From Zarea fungicola (lineage: Eukaryota > Ascomycota > Sordariomycetes > Hypocreales > Cordycipitaceae): 64,000 nucleotides of DNA. Below, piece after piece: positions 23,339 to 35,350 of the stretch. The stretch's first letter is position 1, and each line of letters starts with the position of its first letter. A program made the position numbers and the translations under genes. The notes under the pieces were generated by a model, which made no database searches, was not told the DNA's origin, and worked only from the letters and a program-made list of their open reading frames with translations. Where the stretch lies: positions 1-64,000 of the forward strand of contig FWCC01000081.1 in assembly GCA_900169235.1 (NCBI GenBank), read 5' to 3'.

Positions 23339-25899
23339 GTTATTGGTGTTTTGGGTATATCACTTTACTGCCTCATGAGTTGAGACCTTCACACGACATA
23401 CTATTCATTCAATCCGCGGACTTTGCTCTGGGTAGTGCCTCACAACTGTTACCCAATAACGGTAAATCTAAGATAGAACCACAATCAGCTCGATTATAGC
23501 TACACGGATCGAGTCCCAATGTGTTTCTGTGTTGATAACATCTCTCACCGGCCCCACTCAGAAGCAGGGGACCGCTCGAACACGCGGCTTCATTGCCTCG
23601 GCCAAGCCCCCCTCTCTCTTATTACTGCGTCTTCAGTTTAATTAATGGCTAGTCCTAAAAAGACTGAGTAAATGGTTGCAAAGATCACAGGAAAACTGCT
23701 TTCTACCGCATCAGGCGGACGGAAGGTGCCAAAGGGCAGGGTCATGCCATATTCTATTATCAACCATTAAGAATTCGTAGCATACTGGTGACTGAGTGAA
23801 TAGAATTAGCACTAAAAAATTTCTTCTCGTTTGCTGTTCAGCTCTTGACGGTGACCACAATTCGGTACGACCCGTATTCAACCCGTGGACGTAGCCTGTC
23901 TGCATTGGCCCGAGCTAGGCTGCGCCATGCAGCGGCATAGGGTGTAATGACGGTGAAGATGGTCCGCCGCACACAATGCAATTCAACCATACAATTCCAT
24001 CTGTATTCACTGCTGGTAGTGAATTCTGTGGCGATACGGAACGAACATGGCCGAAGCGTGAAGAATCTTCACGGCCGTGTTTGCAGTCAGGTTGCACAGT
24101 ACGCGTTTCTCGCCTCGCCCTCGACGCCTCCAGAAAGCCGGCTGGCGGGTTATATAAACCTTTGTCAATTCCCAAGATTTGGACGCTCGAATTTCTTCTC
24201 CTTCATCTTCACCATTCACCTCTTTTTCATTCACTTCTTCATCATTCTTTCTGCATAATCTCTCCTCATTTCTTTTTGTCCAGATTTGAGTTGTGAACTA
24301 CATCAACGGAATATGCACACTCATTTGTATTGACAAACTACCGGGTGGCACACATAAAACTCCCTAGTATGATTATTGCACTCATAATCAGTTTGATGGA
24401 CTCGACGTAATGCTAACTTGGTCGGTAGCAGGGTTCCTGTTTTCTCATTTCCTGGCCTACGTCGTCGTTTCTTTCAATCTCCACAACACCCCTGTGCTGT
24501 AGGCCTTTACCAGAAGATGAGATTACGCCGCCAGCGACAATGCCACCAGATGCTGTGTCAGATCACCCGGATGGTACCACTGTGCTAACCCTTGAATCCA
24601 CAGGTCTGATTGATCGCCGACCTCTCGCTGTCTGTCATGGCAGTAGCTTGGCTAGCTTGATCTTAATTCTTATCTCATCGAGCGACTGTCTTTCAATCTG
24701 TTAGATCGCTGCTTGTGCTGTCTTTTTCTTCGCGTCATCCTCGTCACGCTTGCTCCGTACACCATATGGTAGCAATTGCTTCAGAGTTGAAAACATTTCT
24801 CTACACCGACCTGTTCCACGGTTTGAGCAGTGTTCCGTACCAACGAAGCCGAGACCTGAAATACCCTGATTAGACCCTAGTCAGCCGCAGCCGGTTGAGC
24901 TTGACACGGGGCCAGCCTGCATTGAGCCCTTGCTCCCAAAGACACGAAAATCTTTCTGGATTGAGCTGAATTTGTGAAATATACTTGAGATGGGAAAAGT
25001 TTGCTCAATTCGGCACCCATGGACACAGAACTGCAACTGAAACTGGTTCACTGAATATTACTCAGGATACTAAGACCTCATCGGTCGAAACTTCGCCATG
25101 AGCAGGTCGATGAACGGCTTAACTCAAGAGGGTACTGCAGGCGCAATTCCCAGGGGTAGAATCCATCGGCATGAGTCCTTCTCTTCGCGCACGGAAAGAT
25201 GCTTTCAAGTGGATTTCTATTTATATGGGTACAGCAACTAAATGAAGAAATTCGTTGGGGACTCACTTCTCCGCACAGAAATGCCATACTTTGATATTCC
25301 ACTACTACCCTATTTCATTCGCGAACAAAGCTACTTGCGAGTAGGTTGCCGACCTTTGCCACGGCTACCTTTGTTGGACGACCCGCAACAATGCTGTTTC
25401 TCCATAAACTTCCCGATATCTCGAGCCCCAGCTCTGTCACATTTCAATGAACGCGAGAGCAAAGACTTTCTGAGCCAGGGAGGGCAGGATCACAAACCCA
25501 GACAGTCCCATTAGAACTCTACAAATCCGTCATAGAAGAAAGCGACGCACATCTTTCATCCAGAATCTACACCGTAGGATGCAGCCGAACGCAAGAGCCG
25601 CCAAGATAATGAAGGAACCTGCTTCTATCCTGCGTTGGCACTGGTGTTCAGGACAAGCAATCGTCACGTCCGACAGCAATCATTTCCTCATTTTTCCCTG
25701 GCCGTACCTCCCCTCAGCGCAAAACGAGTTGCACGTCGAGCGTGGAACATGGTGTGTCTCAGCTTGCCAATGCACGATTAGTGGTCAAGATCGCTGCTCC
25801 TTGGACTCAAAGTATGGCAGGCACACCCACCAAAGGCCGACTCAGACTCTGGGGACCCCTCTCATCGCACTGCTGCTACTTGCACCCTGAATATTCTAC
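23339..25899. other. Gene-poor region
   Basis: No supported gene. A CT-rich tract lies at about 24180-24280, with short frames on both strands. A sequence near 23505-23515 resembles a tRNA B box, but no cloverleaf could be built around it. Confidence 0.45.
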
Positions 25900-26640
25900 T
25901 CTGGCAGCGGCGGCAGCAGCCGCCTGGCTCAGCCGATGACGATGAGTACCCCGCTACAGCAGTCCGGCTAAAGGGACAGGCACCAGTCCCCGATGATTAC
26001 GACGATCACGACCCAGATGATCAGGACAACCAAGGAGCTTTAGTAGAAGGCGCTGATTCTGCGATGCTTGAGTGTCTTCAGCGGACGGAGAAACCTTTAG
26101 CGTCCGCCGCCGCCAAAATGGTGATGTGGCCGTGGTTAATGACTATCTTACGAAAGAGCAGCTCTGTTTCGCTATTGAAGTGAAGATAGTCCACCTATGT
26201 GGCCTAAGGTGGCTGCACATGGGACTCAGATATTCGAGCAGCTTGAGGAAGATCCCGGGTATAGATTTTGACATCGTCGTCGAAGACTCAGAAGAACTCA
26301 TACGGTCGTCCAAACACGCACCGAAGGCAGTAGAAGGGCCGACTCCAAAGGCGAGTCGCTTCCCCATTGCCAGACGCGCAATGATACCAGCAGAGGCGCT
26401 GCAGGGAGAGTTGCACGTCAATGAGAAGAACAAGACGGTCCCAGCTAGTACAATGGGACCCGTTCTGGATGACAAGGAATAGAGTGCCAAACCAGAGTCA
26501 AGACTCAACAGGGCAACATACTTTTGCCACGACTCCCTTAAGGTTGCACACATTCTCCAAAAGGCACTAGAGATGCAAGCCAAAGGGGAGATTTTTCTCA
26601 TCTACGCCAAGGATCCCATTACAAGCGCATAAGTCTACTA
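25900..26640 (+). pseudogene. Possible degenerate coding relic, unknown family
   Basis: An acidic coding-like stretch (DDYDDHDPDDQDNQG) runs from about 25900 to 26140 in one frame. Another frame then carries LTKEQLCFAIEVK at about 26140 and continues to 26482. After an in-frame TAG it goes on with NRATYFCHDSLKVAHILQKA to a second stop near 26632. There is no start codon and at least one frameshift and one stop. This looks like the remains of a gene. A link to fungal-type (FunK1-like) kinases crossed my mind from the CFAIEVK string but is not supported by the rest. Confidence 0.3.
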
Positions 26641-27367
26641 CAGCTATCATGGCTGAGCTCCTTGAAATGGAACCACTTGCTCGATCGGAGATCAAGGCCA
26701 TTGGAATCCGAGTACAGTGGTTCATCGGCCATTGCGAAGTCAGTACAGCTTGCCGGCCGATGTAACGCCGAGTGATGACGACTTCCACGCTCCACGAGGG
26801 AGCCTCTGTAGAGAGATGAGCGCACCGGACCGGTTTGCTATCACACCCTCTCAGGCTGATTTGGCGCAGAATTCTCGCTCGTGCGGGAATGGGATCTACG
26901 TCCGCGAAGCCGAATGACCGCCCAAGTCGCGATTTCAGGCAACAATAACCGACCTTATCCCGGACAGAGTTTAACAGTGGTGTCGCAGTGACTGGCAGTA
27001 ATTACTTCAGCTTCATCTCAGCCACCATTCGGTGGGTGGTTGATGTTGTGTTTTCACTACATGGGCATTGCACCCATCGGGTTGCAATCCTCCCCCTACA
27101 CACACATCTTCCTCTTTTCTACTCCCCTACCCGTCCCCAGGTTGCCATTTTGTACCCTCTCTACAACGCATTTGCACGCTATTCAACGCCCCGTCCTAAC
27201 GCTTTCGTCGATCCTGGATGCAGGCAGTGTATGACTGCTGGTAAGTAATTTCCCATGTATGGTATATAGGAGCGCACTGTATATACTAATGTTGTAGCGA
27301 GTCGAAACCTTACTGGCTTTTTACCGACAGAAACCTCGCCATTGATAGCCGCACTGCCCTTTGTTGA

Positions 27368-27730
27368 AAATTTGTCTGTGCATCATGCCCCTGGTCATCA
27401 TGGTACAAGGCGACAAAGGAGACAGGCCAGCTTTTTCACATCGGCAACATTTACACAATTCAATGCGCATGCTCGGCTCCAGAGGACTATACTTGAGGCT
27501 CGCGGGATGCCTCGAGCCCGTACGACAGAGACGGCTGCATAGATGGACATGTCTACTATTACAGATGCAATTGCGCGCTGGAATGCAGCATGAGCTAATC
27601 GCCAATAATTTAGGTTGGCGAAGTCAATTGTCTAAAGTACATTGCTGGAAAATTAGATCCATGCAAGAAATTGTCCGCCGCTACACCGGACCTTCAAACG
27701 CTGGTGGTCCTGTGGTCCGTTGACATCGGC
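27368..27730 (+). pseudogene. Possible decayed cysteine-rich protein gene
   Basis: In the frame starting at 27368, cysteine pairs occur at regular spacing: CASC, CAC, DGC, CNC, LEC, VNC and DPC. The frame is interrupted by TGA near 27493 (ACT-TGA-GGC, as from CGA) and by stops near 27596. No intact start or signal peptide is visible. An overlapping open frame at 27361-27723 lacks an ATG and known motifs. The cysteine pattern suggests a lost secreted protein, with low certainty. Confidence 0.25.
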
Positions 27731-29024
27731 CTTTTTATGATGGCGCCCGGCGAATCTATTCACTACACCAGAGAAGGAGACTGAGAGTTGATCTCAGACA
27801 TTCATGATTTTGGAGCGGCAGACTTGGGACTTTGTGGGCAGGAAAGCTGCCGGCTACAAATACTGCCAGTGTAGTGTCTGGCTGCAAAGTAAGACTCTGA
27901 CAAGTGGATAACACCAATGGATCGCTGATGGAGAGAGTCTGAAGAAGATCTGATGGAACGGAGTGGCTCTTGAGTTGGTTACTGGAAGGCTGGCAGTTGA
28001 GTGAAGCGACAAGGACAGCGTTGAGTATGCGCATGACTTGGCTGTGACTTTTGCAGTAGCGATTTCAAGTGCCACTCTGTTTTATCGTGATTCTTGGAGT
28101 TTAGAACATGATGGAGTATGGGACATGGAGGACGCGGATAACGCAGTTGTTAAGCTATGTTTTATATAGAATTCGACAGTGCTGTGACAAAAGTGACACC
28201 ATTAATTTTCCGTCAGTAGCTACCCCGTCACTCGTGGCTGGCTATGACGAGCATGGTACTCGTACTGCAACTACAAGATTCAAAAGTAACTGTTCGCCGA
28301 ATCAACGCATGCTCTAAATCCTAATACCTCGTCTTTTGCTGGTTAGTGAAGCAGAACGGGGAATTGTTCTACAGTCCGCAATTTGCTAGCTGTAAGACAG
28401 CAAAAGAGATTTCTCAATGCCTCAAAAGTATTAATAAGATCAAATTCTTTCAACATGTAGAATTTCTTTCTTCAGCTGAGAAATATTGACTACAAGTCAA
28501 CGCCCACGAGATTCGGGAAATTGTTCGCTGAGAATCACCCATGTCAACCCAGTACTGTTGGGCCTCTTATCGGTAAAGTTGCTGCTATGGTCACATCATT
28601 AAACTACGATGCAAGCAGAGAGGTAAAATACTTATCAAATAGCTTTAAAAATCGATTCTAAGATGTGGGATGCTAAGTATGCTCCTCTATTTGTTTCATG
28701 GCCCCGACGCTCACATAACTCCTCATTCTCAGAAGTCCCCGCACTGCTGGTACTTGCAGAATTAGCCTCGTGCAATTTAAAACAGGGACGCGTGTGTGAG
28801 CGTCCAGGGCTCACGTCATTCGGTTGTAGAGGATGAGGCCGTAGGCAAAAACTGTGGGTATGCTCGTTTAAATTATTGCCGACACAAACATCACAAACAT
28901 TCACATTCCTCCATGCTGTGTGGGGTATGTCCCTTTTTTCCTCACTGCCTCCCACGCAATTCACAAGATACGTTGTCGTTGAAACTGGTCCTCATTTGAA
29001 ATTCACTCACTATCCTTTCGGAGG
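27731..29024. other. Intergenic region
   Basis: Contains short frames on the minus strand (27756-28075) with hydrophobic starts but no coherent product, AT-rich DNA, and the 5' flank of the M3 peptidase gene. No supported gene. Confidence 0.4.
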
Positions 29025-31255
29025 ATGCGTCAACCATGTATTGACTTTTCCGCGACAGCTGCCTCAATCGCAACCGATGCGGAGCGATTAGTCAGGGAAT
29101 CAAGGCAACAATGGGACGAGTTGGTTCAAAATGTCACTCCCGACAAGGCAACATTTACCAATGTGATTTTGTTTCTTGCACAAGTTCAGAATAAATTCAC
29201 TATTGAGGCTAATATTCTCTCCTTTTATCGACACGTTTCTACCGACGCCAATATCCGCGCCGCATCCGCAAAGGCACAGAACCTTTTTGACGACTTTCAT
29301 GCTGAATGCTGGCTGCGTGAGGATATTTTCCAACTTATTGATGCTGTATACCATGACGCTGGGGAAATCTCAGAAGAGTCGTCTTTATTTTTACAGACAA
29401 TTCATCATAAGTTTGCCCAGTCAGGCTTGGGAATACAGGATGTCGTCTCTGGAAATCGGCTCAAGGAAATCAAGAGTCGTCTCAGCAAGCTTCATACAGA
29501 GTACCACCAAAATCTTGGCTGCCAGACAGATGCTATATTTTTGGCCTTTTCCGAGCTAGAAGGCGTCCCAGAGTCCATCATCAAGCAACTTGAAAAGGAT
29601 TCTAGCAGCGACAAGGTTCGGGTCGATCTTTCCAATGCCACGCATAGGAACATTCTCACATCTTGTACAAATGAGGTTACGAGGAAAACACTATACCTTG
29701 CTATTGATAGCAGATGCAAGGAAAATGTGCCTCTTCTCCAAGAAGCTGTACAACTCCGCTATGAACAGGCAAAACTGCTAGGGTTTCCTAACTTTGCGGC
29801 TCTTCAAATGCAATCAAAAATGGCAAAGACTCCAGAACGTGCGCAAGAGTTTCTTTCCGATCTACGATCTAAGTTAACGCCCTATGGACTCGAATCGCTG
29901 CAGCAATTAAAGGTTCTCAAAAAAAGCGAGGCAGAGAGCAACAAGAGCAATGACGATTTCTTCCTTTGGGATTATGAATTTTATCATAATAAAATGCTAA
30001 AATCAGTATCCTCCGTTGACAGGACACGAATTAAGGAATACTTTCCTCTACAACCTACAACAACAGCCATCTTGAATCTTGTGGCCCAGCTGTTTGGAAT
30101 ATCCTTTGAAGAGATCAATGTCAAAAACAGTAGCGATATCTGGCACACAGATGTCCAGATGTTTGCCGTTCATGATAATGAAACTAATGGAGGAGGGTTT
30201 CTTGGTTACTTGTATCTTGACCTCTTTATCCGAGATGGCAAGTATTCAAACGCGTCTTGTTTTAGTCTACAGCCAGTGAGTGTCTTGACCTGCAAAGCGA
30301 ACGGCGACGTGCCAGACAGAGTATAGGGCAATATCTCACAACTTAATTCTATTAGGGATTTATCGGTGAGGATGGAACGCGAAATTACCCATCAACTGCC
30401 TTGCTTTGCACATTTACCAAACCGACGTCAACCGACCCATGCTTACTCACTCACTTTGAGGTAACAAATCTGCTACATGAGTTGGGGCATGCGATTCACG
30501 ACTTGGTTTCAAAGACTCAATACTCCTTATTCCACGGACCAGAAGGTGTGGCAGTTGATTTTGGCGAGCTGCCAAGCCAGATGCTCGAGTATTGGTGCTG
30601 GATACCGTCGCTACTAAAGTCATTCAGCCACCATTATTCACATCTTAGTCCAGAGATGCTCGCCATATGGCAGGAAAAGAATCAGGGCAGCAGTCAGCCT
30701 GACCTTGAAATCACGGATGAGCTGATTGAGGCACTGAAAATGGCTAGTCAAGCTATATTTGGACCTCTGTTTCACCTTGATCAAGCTCATCGTGCCAACT
30801 TTGATCTAGCCATCCATCAGGTTTCTAGCAGTGATGAGGCCAAAAATATTGATATTGTGGCTCTATGGAACAAATCACGCAAGGAAATCGGACTCATTGA
30901 TGGACAGGAGGTATTTGATGGTAGCTATACGCATGGCAATGGCTTCGCTACAACCACGCATCTAATGATGACGGACTATGCCTCTGGCTACTATGGTTAT
31001 CTTTAGTAAGTTGAGCACTACATTACTGGATCTTGAGGGATAAATGTCTAACAAATGACTGGTAGTTCTCATGTGTACTCCGCAGACATGTTTTACAGTC
31101 AATTCCAAGACGATCCGCTTGACAGTGAAAGGTTCCAGCGTTATCGCAAGTGTGTGCTTGAATGCGGTGGCAGTCAAGATGGTTTCCGGAATATAGTGAA
31201 ATTCCTAGGCCGCGAACCTTCTGTTGATGCATTTTACAATGATTTACTGCGCTAG
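29025..31255 (+). CDS. M3 family zinc oligopeptidase (thimet/saccharolysin type)
   Basis: Three exons: 29025-30275, 30356-31005 and 31066-31255, with introns of 80 and 60 bp, giving 696 residues, the usual length of the family. The zinc-binding HEXXH motif appears as HELGH near residue 458. The third ligand Glu lies in the FGELPSQMLEYW segment about 28 residues later. The C-terminal YSHVYSADMFYSQF matches the conserved end of M3A peptidases and is completed only across the second splice. No signal peptide is seen, so a cytosolic (or mitochondrial) enzyme trimming short peptides is expected. ATG 29025 is the first in frame. Codon use is AT-richer than the GC-rich hydrolase gene at 35 kb. Confidence 0.9.
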
Positions 31256-31939
31256 TATAGCATAGAAGTCATAGCAGTTAATACATATATTGCTGGCATT
31301 CCCTCACATTCAAATAAGGATTGTGAAATTTATTTCTGCCCAAAATAGGAGGAATAAGATAAAAGTTGATGCTCGATTTCAGCTGCTTAAAAGTCAATCA
31401 CATAAAGATGTCTTGAATACAATAAGATGCAGCGCTTGGCGGCCTCGTTCGCCGCAAATGAAGCATGCCATCCATTTCTCTTGCTACTTACTCCAGCACA
31501 AAAAAGTCATCAACCTTTATTTGCATATAATTGTAGCTATACTTGGTGTAATCAAGAGCGTGGCCCACCTGGGATTATGACATGTCTCCAAAATTAGCTC
31601 ACGGGAATAAATCATCCATGCAGAACGTAACCAAGGCAGAAGAAAGAAAATGTGGCGCGCTGTACAGGGAAGCTGCAGGCCGCCTCGCGTCATGCAGCCC
31701 GTCATGCAGCCCGTGAAAATTTGCTTGCTGTGGCGCGACGCGAGAGACTGCTGCAACGCGATGGCAGTTTGGCGGGTGCCACATTCGTTCCGCACGTCGA
31801 CTATAGCTAATGTTGAATCGGCAAAGCAGGCCTTCCTGGGACTGCAATCGCCCAAGCCAGCCAGAAAAGGCCAAAAAGCTCGCGCCACGTAGCAGCCTCC
31901 AGCGAACAGAAGGTCTCTCTACGCCGCCTCGACTGCGAC
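31256..31939. other. Intergenic region
   Basis: The 3' flank of the peptidase gene and 5' flank of a hypothetical gene. A short duplicated GTCATGCAGCCC motif occurs at about 31689-31712. No gene supported. Confidence 0.45.
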
Positions 31940-32752
31940 ATGGCAGAGGCAGGGGTGGGCATGCGCTCGCCACTTCACGGATACTTTATCGCGGGCTTGG
32001 TGGATGCGTGCATGAAAGAAAAGTCGACATGTGGAGATGAATACAAGAACATCATGCTGGTCCAATCTTCTTGTGTATTGCTGCGTGGGAAAATGACCAA
32101 CTGGCAGCCCGACCTGCAATTTCTACACACGGAGGGATGCGGTCCGCGAGTAGTCGTGGAAGTCGCCTTAGCCGAGAGCCATGGTAAGAGTGAGAGCCCT
32201 AGTCAGAGTCGGACAGAAAAGAATCTCGGGGCTCTTGCTACAATGTACATTGAAGAGAGCCATGGTGAGATTGGGAGGGTTTTCGGCATTCGTCTCGATC
32301 CGCTCGGATCGTCGACAGTATCCGAATGGTACGCTGTCCTCACCCCTTCCAATGACGCGAGATATGGGATGGATGTGCGCGTTGCGAAACGTCGATGCAG
32401 GGTAAGGGGGCCATGTTTTGGTTATCAAAATCACACAAAAAGCAAAAAGGGTTGACCTCGTGCGCAGCACTTTCGGGCAGCGAATGGTTCGGCGACGAAT
32501 GAGAACGACCGTCTGCGTATTCCGCTGGCCGACTTTGACAAGGGAGCCAGGGGGCAGAAACCCGACATTTCAATCTTGTTTTCCGAGATGAATGAGGCCT
32601 TGTCCAGAGCAGGCGCAATGCTAGCTCGACAGCAAAGCACTCTGGTCCGGATGAAAACGGCAAGCCGCAGTCAAGGTTTGAACATGGCACAGATTTTGAC
32701 AGCGAGGAATTTCCAAGTCAGTTCCGGGTTTATCAAACGGAATATTGGTTGA
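31940..32752 (+). CDS. Hypothetical protein, possibly restriction-endonuclease-like fold
   Basis: Two exons, 31940-32401 and 32468-32752, with a 66-bp intron (GTAAGG...GCGCAG), giving 248 residues. The middle contains WQPDLQFLHTEGCGPRVVVE followed directly by VALAESHGK, that is PD, a short spacer and E-x-A. A hydrophobic strand, IGRVFGIRLD, comes later. This PD...ExA arrangement with flanking strands resembles PD-(D/E)XK nuclease-like proteins, many of which occur as unannotated fungal families. That is inference. No signal peptide or membrane segment. The C-terminal exon is helical (SILFSEMNEALSRAGAMLAR). Two further uncharacterised reading frames follow on the same strand. Confidence 0.5.
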
Positions 32753-32938
32753 GAGACTATGTTAAGCTCATCGCTGCACAGGACGGGACAGCCTCCGAAC
32801 AACGACAACATCGACGACCGGGACCACGATCACGGCCACGACAGCAAGGAGAAAATCAGCTATAGGCACGGCCGGCCGCCCCTTTTTCTACCCACATCCA
32901 AACAAAAAGAAGAGGCTTTTTCGGTTTAGACCTCTGTA

Positions 32939-33445
32939 TTGAATCTCACGACATCTGGTGCGAAATCAGAGGTGCATTTCGTCGTTCAACTTGTCCGTAA
33001 TTGGAAAAAAGCCTCGCTGGCGACGAAGTCTGAATGGCATTTGTTAAAAGTCGTGATTCAGGCCGTGGCGCACATCATTGTAGTCAAGGATGCCACGAAT
33101 GCCAGAAAAAGAGAAGCCATCGATGACATGCTACGGCGTACCATTCACGAGAACAAAGCAACCCTGACCACGGTTCGGATATACAGGAAGATGGCTGCGG
33201 TTACTCTCGGAGCCTCATTGACCTGGGCCACCAGGGTCGGTGCCGTGGCGTTTGCCATGGTTTTACGCATAGGGTTATTTAGGTTTGACGAGCCGCGCCT
33301 TTACACTAATGCAATGCATAGACGCGGGTTTTTTACGATTGAGAACTTCCAAGATGTGGACGCGACTTTATTGACCCCATCATTTGCGGCCGAGTTTGGC
33401 GGCATCAATCCATTTCCTGTGCTGGTTTGGATTTTCCAACATTAA
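32939..33445 (+). other. Open reading frame without a clear start, hypothetical
   Basis: A 168-codon frame opens after a TAG at about 32930. It has no ATG until codon 63 and ends at a TAA at 33445. An AG acceptor (TTCGGTTTAG) lies just before it, so it could be an internal or terminal exon whose partner I could not find. The product would have a hydrophobic patch (GASLTWATRVGAVAFAMVL) and an N-terminal basic helical region. No family recognised. It may be noncoding. Confidence 0.25.
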
Positions 33446-33553
33446 CCTTGTATCAAGTATGTTATTTCTACGAGGACTGGGGCTGCCTGACTGACTCTGG
33501 GAAGGCGAAGAGATATTCACAACGGCCTTGGTCTGTCTCCGCCGCCGTTTTTA

Positions 33554-34109
33554 ATGGTGCGACTCTATACAGACTCGCAGGGGGAGATTGGCGAGCGACT
33601 TGAACAGCTCCAACGCGACGCTCGAGCGGAAATCCAGGCCCATGAGCAGAGAGGGGACGACGCCTTGGGGGAAAGTAACAGTCTTGCTGGGTCAAGACCA
33701 TTTCCAGCGTGCAATGTGCATTTGGCGAAAGTGAGGGATTTTCTGGTATACGACACCAACCAACATTGTGTGTGTGTGTCTGTCTGTCTGTCTGGTCGCG
33801 AGGGCTAACCAACGCACGTAGATATCCGAGTTTAGCAAAGATGATGGTGCCCATCATTTTACGGGTAGCGACTTGAAGAAATTTCAAGACAGGCCTGTCA
33901 TGATGCGGCTGGACAGGGACGATGGCCACCAGCCCATGGACAGCCATCAGCTGGGCCTACTTTTGCCGTACTTTGAGGGGAGTAGAAGGCTCAAGATGGG
34001 CGGTGCCGAGGTGGAATTGGCAGAGGACGCGGCTGTTGTATTTCGGGGCGCATTCTCGAATCCTGGTGAGCCAATGTTGCTCAACGTACAGTTTTTTGTA
34101 ACGAGTTGA
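33554..34109 (+). CDS. Hypothetical protein (two exons)
   Basis: Exons 33554-33745 and 33822-34109 are joined across a 76-bp intron that contains a (GT)n/(CTGT)n microsatellite, with a GTATAC donor and CACGTAG acceptor. The product is 159 residues, charged and soluble: an N-terminal helix (IGERLEQLQRDARAEIQAHE) and a C-terminal region with RLKMGGAEVELAEDAAVVF, which looks like beta strands. No signal peptide or membrane segment. I recognise no family. The clean frame continuity through the splice argues for a real gene. It lies downstream of the possible nuclease-like hypothetical gene on the same strand. Confidence 0.45.
33766..33793. repeat. Microsatellite (GT)n-(CTGT)n
   Basis: Simple repeat of TG and CTGT units lying inside the inferred intron of the hypothetical gene at 33554-34109. 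Confidence 0.85.
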
Positions 34110-35350
34110 TGGCCTGCATGTTTGGGACAGTTGTACGGAGTAGTGTTTTTGTTGTTGATGGACTTGCAAGCCTCGTGTCGCATTATTTGCTTTTTCTGAT
34201 ACCAGGGGGTTTCGCCAGCGTGACACGTCTGAGGCGAGAGGCGAAGAGCGAGTCAGATGTGAGCTAGTCCAAGCCATGCAAGCCGTGGCAAGTCGTTGGC
34301 GAGACTGGCTGGCCAAGCTGTAAGACAGTGTTCTGCAGCGGCACGGCAGAATGTCTGGTGTCGGGATCGGGATGATGGAAGGCCTGGATTGAAATAAAGC
34401 CAGGATCATGGTTATGGTTGCATGGGGTAATAATAAACATCTCGGGTTGCCAAGGACTCCATTTTAATCCCCATCCAGTGGCTTGGCCGACCCAGGAAAT
34501 TGGAGATTTAACCAACAGCGGCTAAACCAAACCGAACTAATTAATTAATTAATTACTGGAGAACTCATGGGCCGTACTCGGTATTGGCTGGCAAGGTGGC
34601 AAGTGGCTACTGGTAGTAAATTAATTTCAGGTTCAACTGACAGGGCTTGCAGCTAATTTCGGCGACGGTGGGTTTTAGGGGCCGCCAACCGCTGCGAGAA
34701 GAGCGAGGCGCTATAATTCGCGGCGGTTACCAGTACTAAGGTAGGCAGGCAAGGTAGACAACGGCCAACGCCGATGCGCTGCAATGCGCTGCAACGTCCC
34801 TGAAAATCGCCATAGCCCCCTGCAACTCTCTGCAGCTCCCTGTACTCCCTGAGCTTGTCTCCCTGTAGCTTGTCGCCTCGTCACAAGACACTCCACGTCC
34901 TCATCTTCCCCTTATTACCTGCTCGGCTTCAAACTCAACGCCACCCTCAACGCCCTCCTTGCTTGGCTTCACCATCGCCAATTATAGACAAGGGCCTCCT
35001 CTATAGTTCCCCGCCCTCCCGCATAACCAACGCATCAACACCATCAGCTGCACGTCCGAGCTCAGCTCATTCAGATTTGCCCACTCCGCACAGACTCGGC
35101 CCTGTCCTTGTCCTCTCTCTGCGCGACACTCGATCCTGCAAACAAACAAGCGCCAGCCTGCAGCCTGCTTGCTCCTCTTCCTGTGGACACACACTGTCTA
35201 GCATGAGCATCCACGCCGTCACTGTCTCTGGCGATTGCCAATTCACAAGCCTCCAATAGACGGCGCCTCCTTGCTTTGTGTGGCTACGACAGACCCTCCC
35301 CCTCCTGCACTGCTGCGGCGTCCCGAGTCAACCCGCCTCCTTGCATCACC
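34110..35350. other. Intergenic region and long pyrimidine-rich leader
   Basis: A TTAATTAATTAATTAA run lies at about 34541-34556. From about 34850 the plus strand becomes C/T-rich (CCTCATCTTCCCCTT and similar), as in 5' leaders of strongly expressed fungal genes, up to the hydrolase ATG at 35351. No separate gene is supported. Confidence 0.5.

Noticed and set aside
23490..23540. tRNA-like B box (GATCGAGTC)
   Set aside because: No matching A box, acceptor stem or anticodon stem could be built around it.
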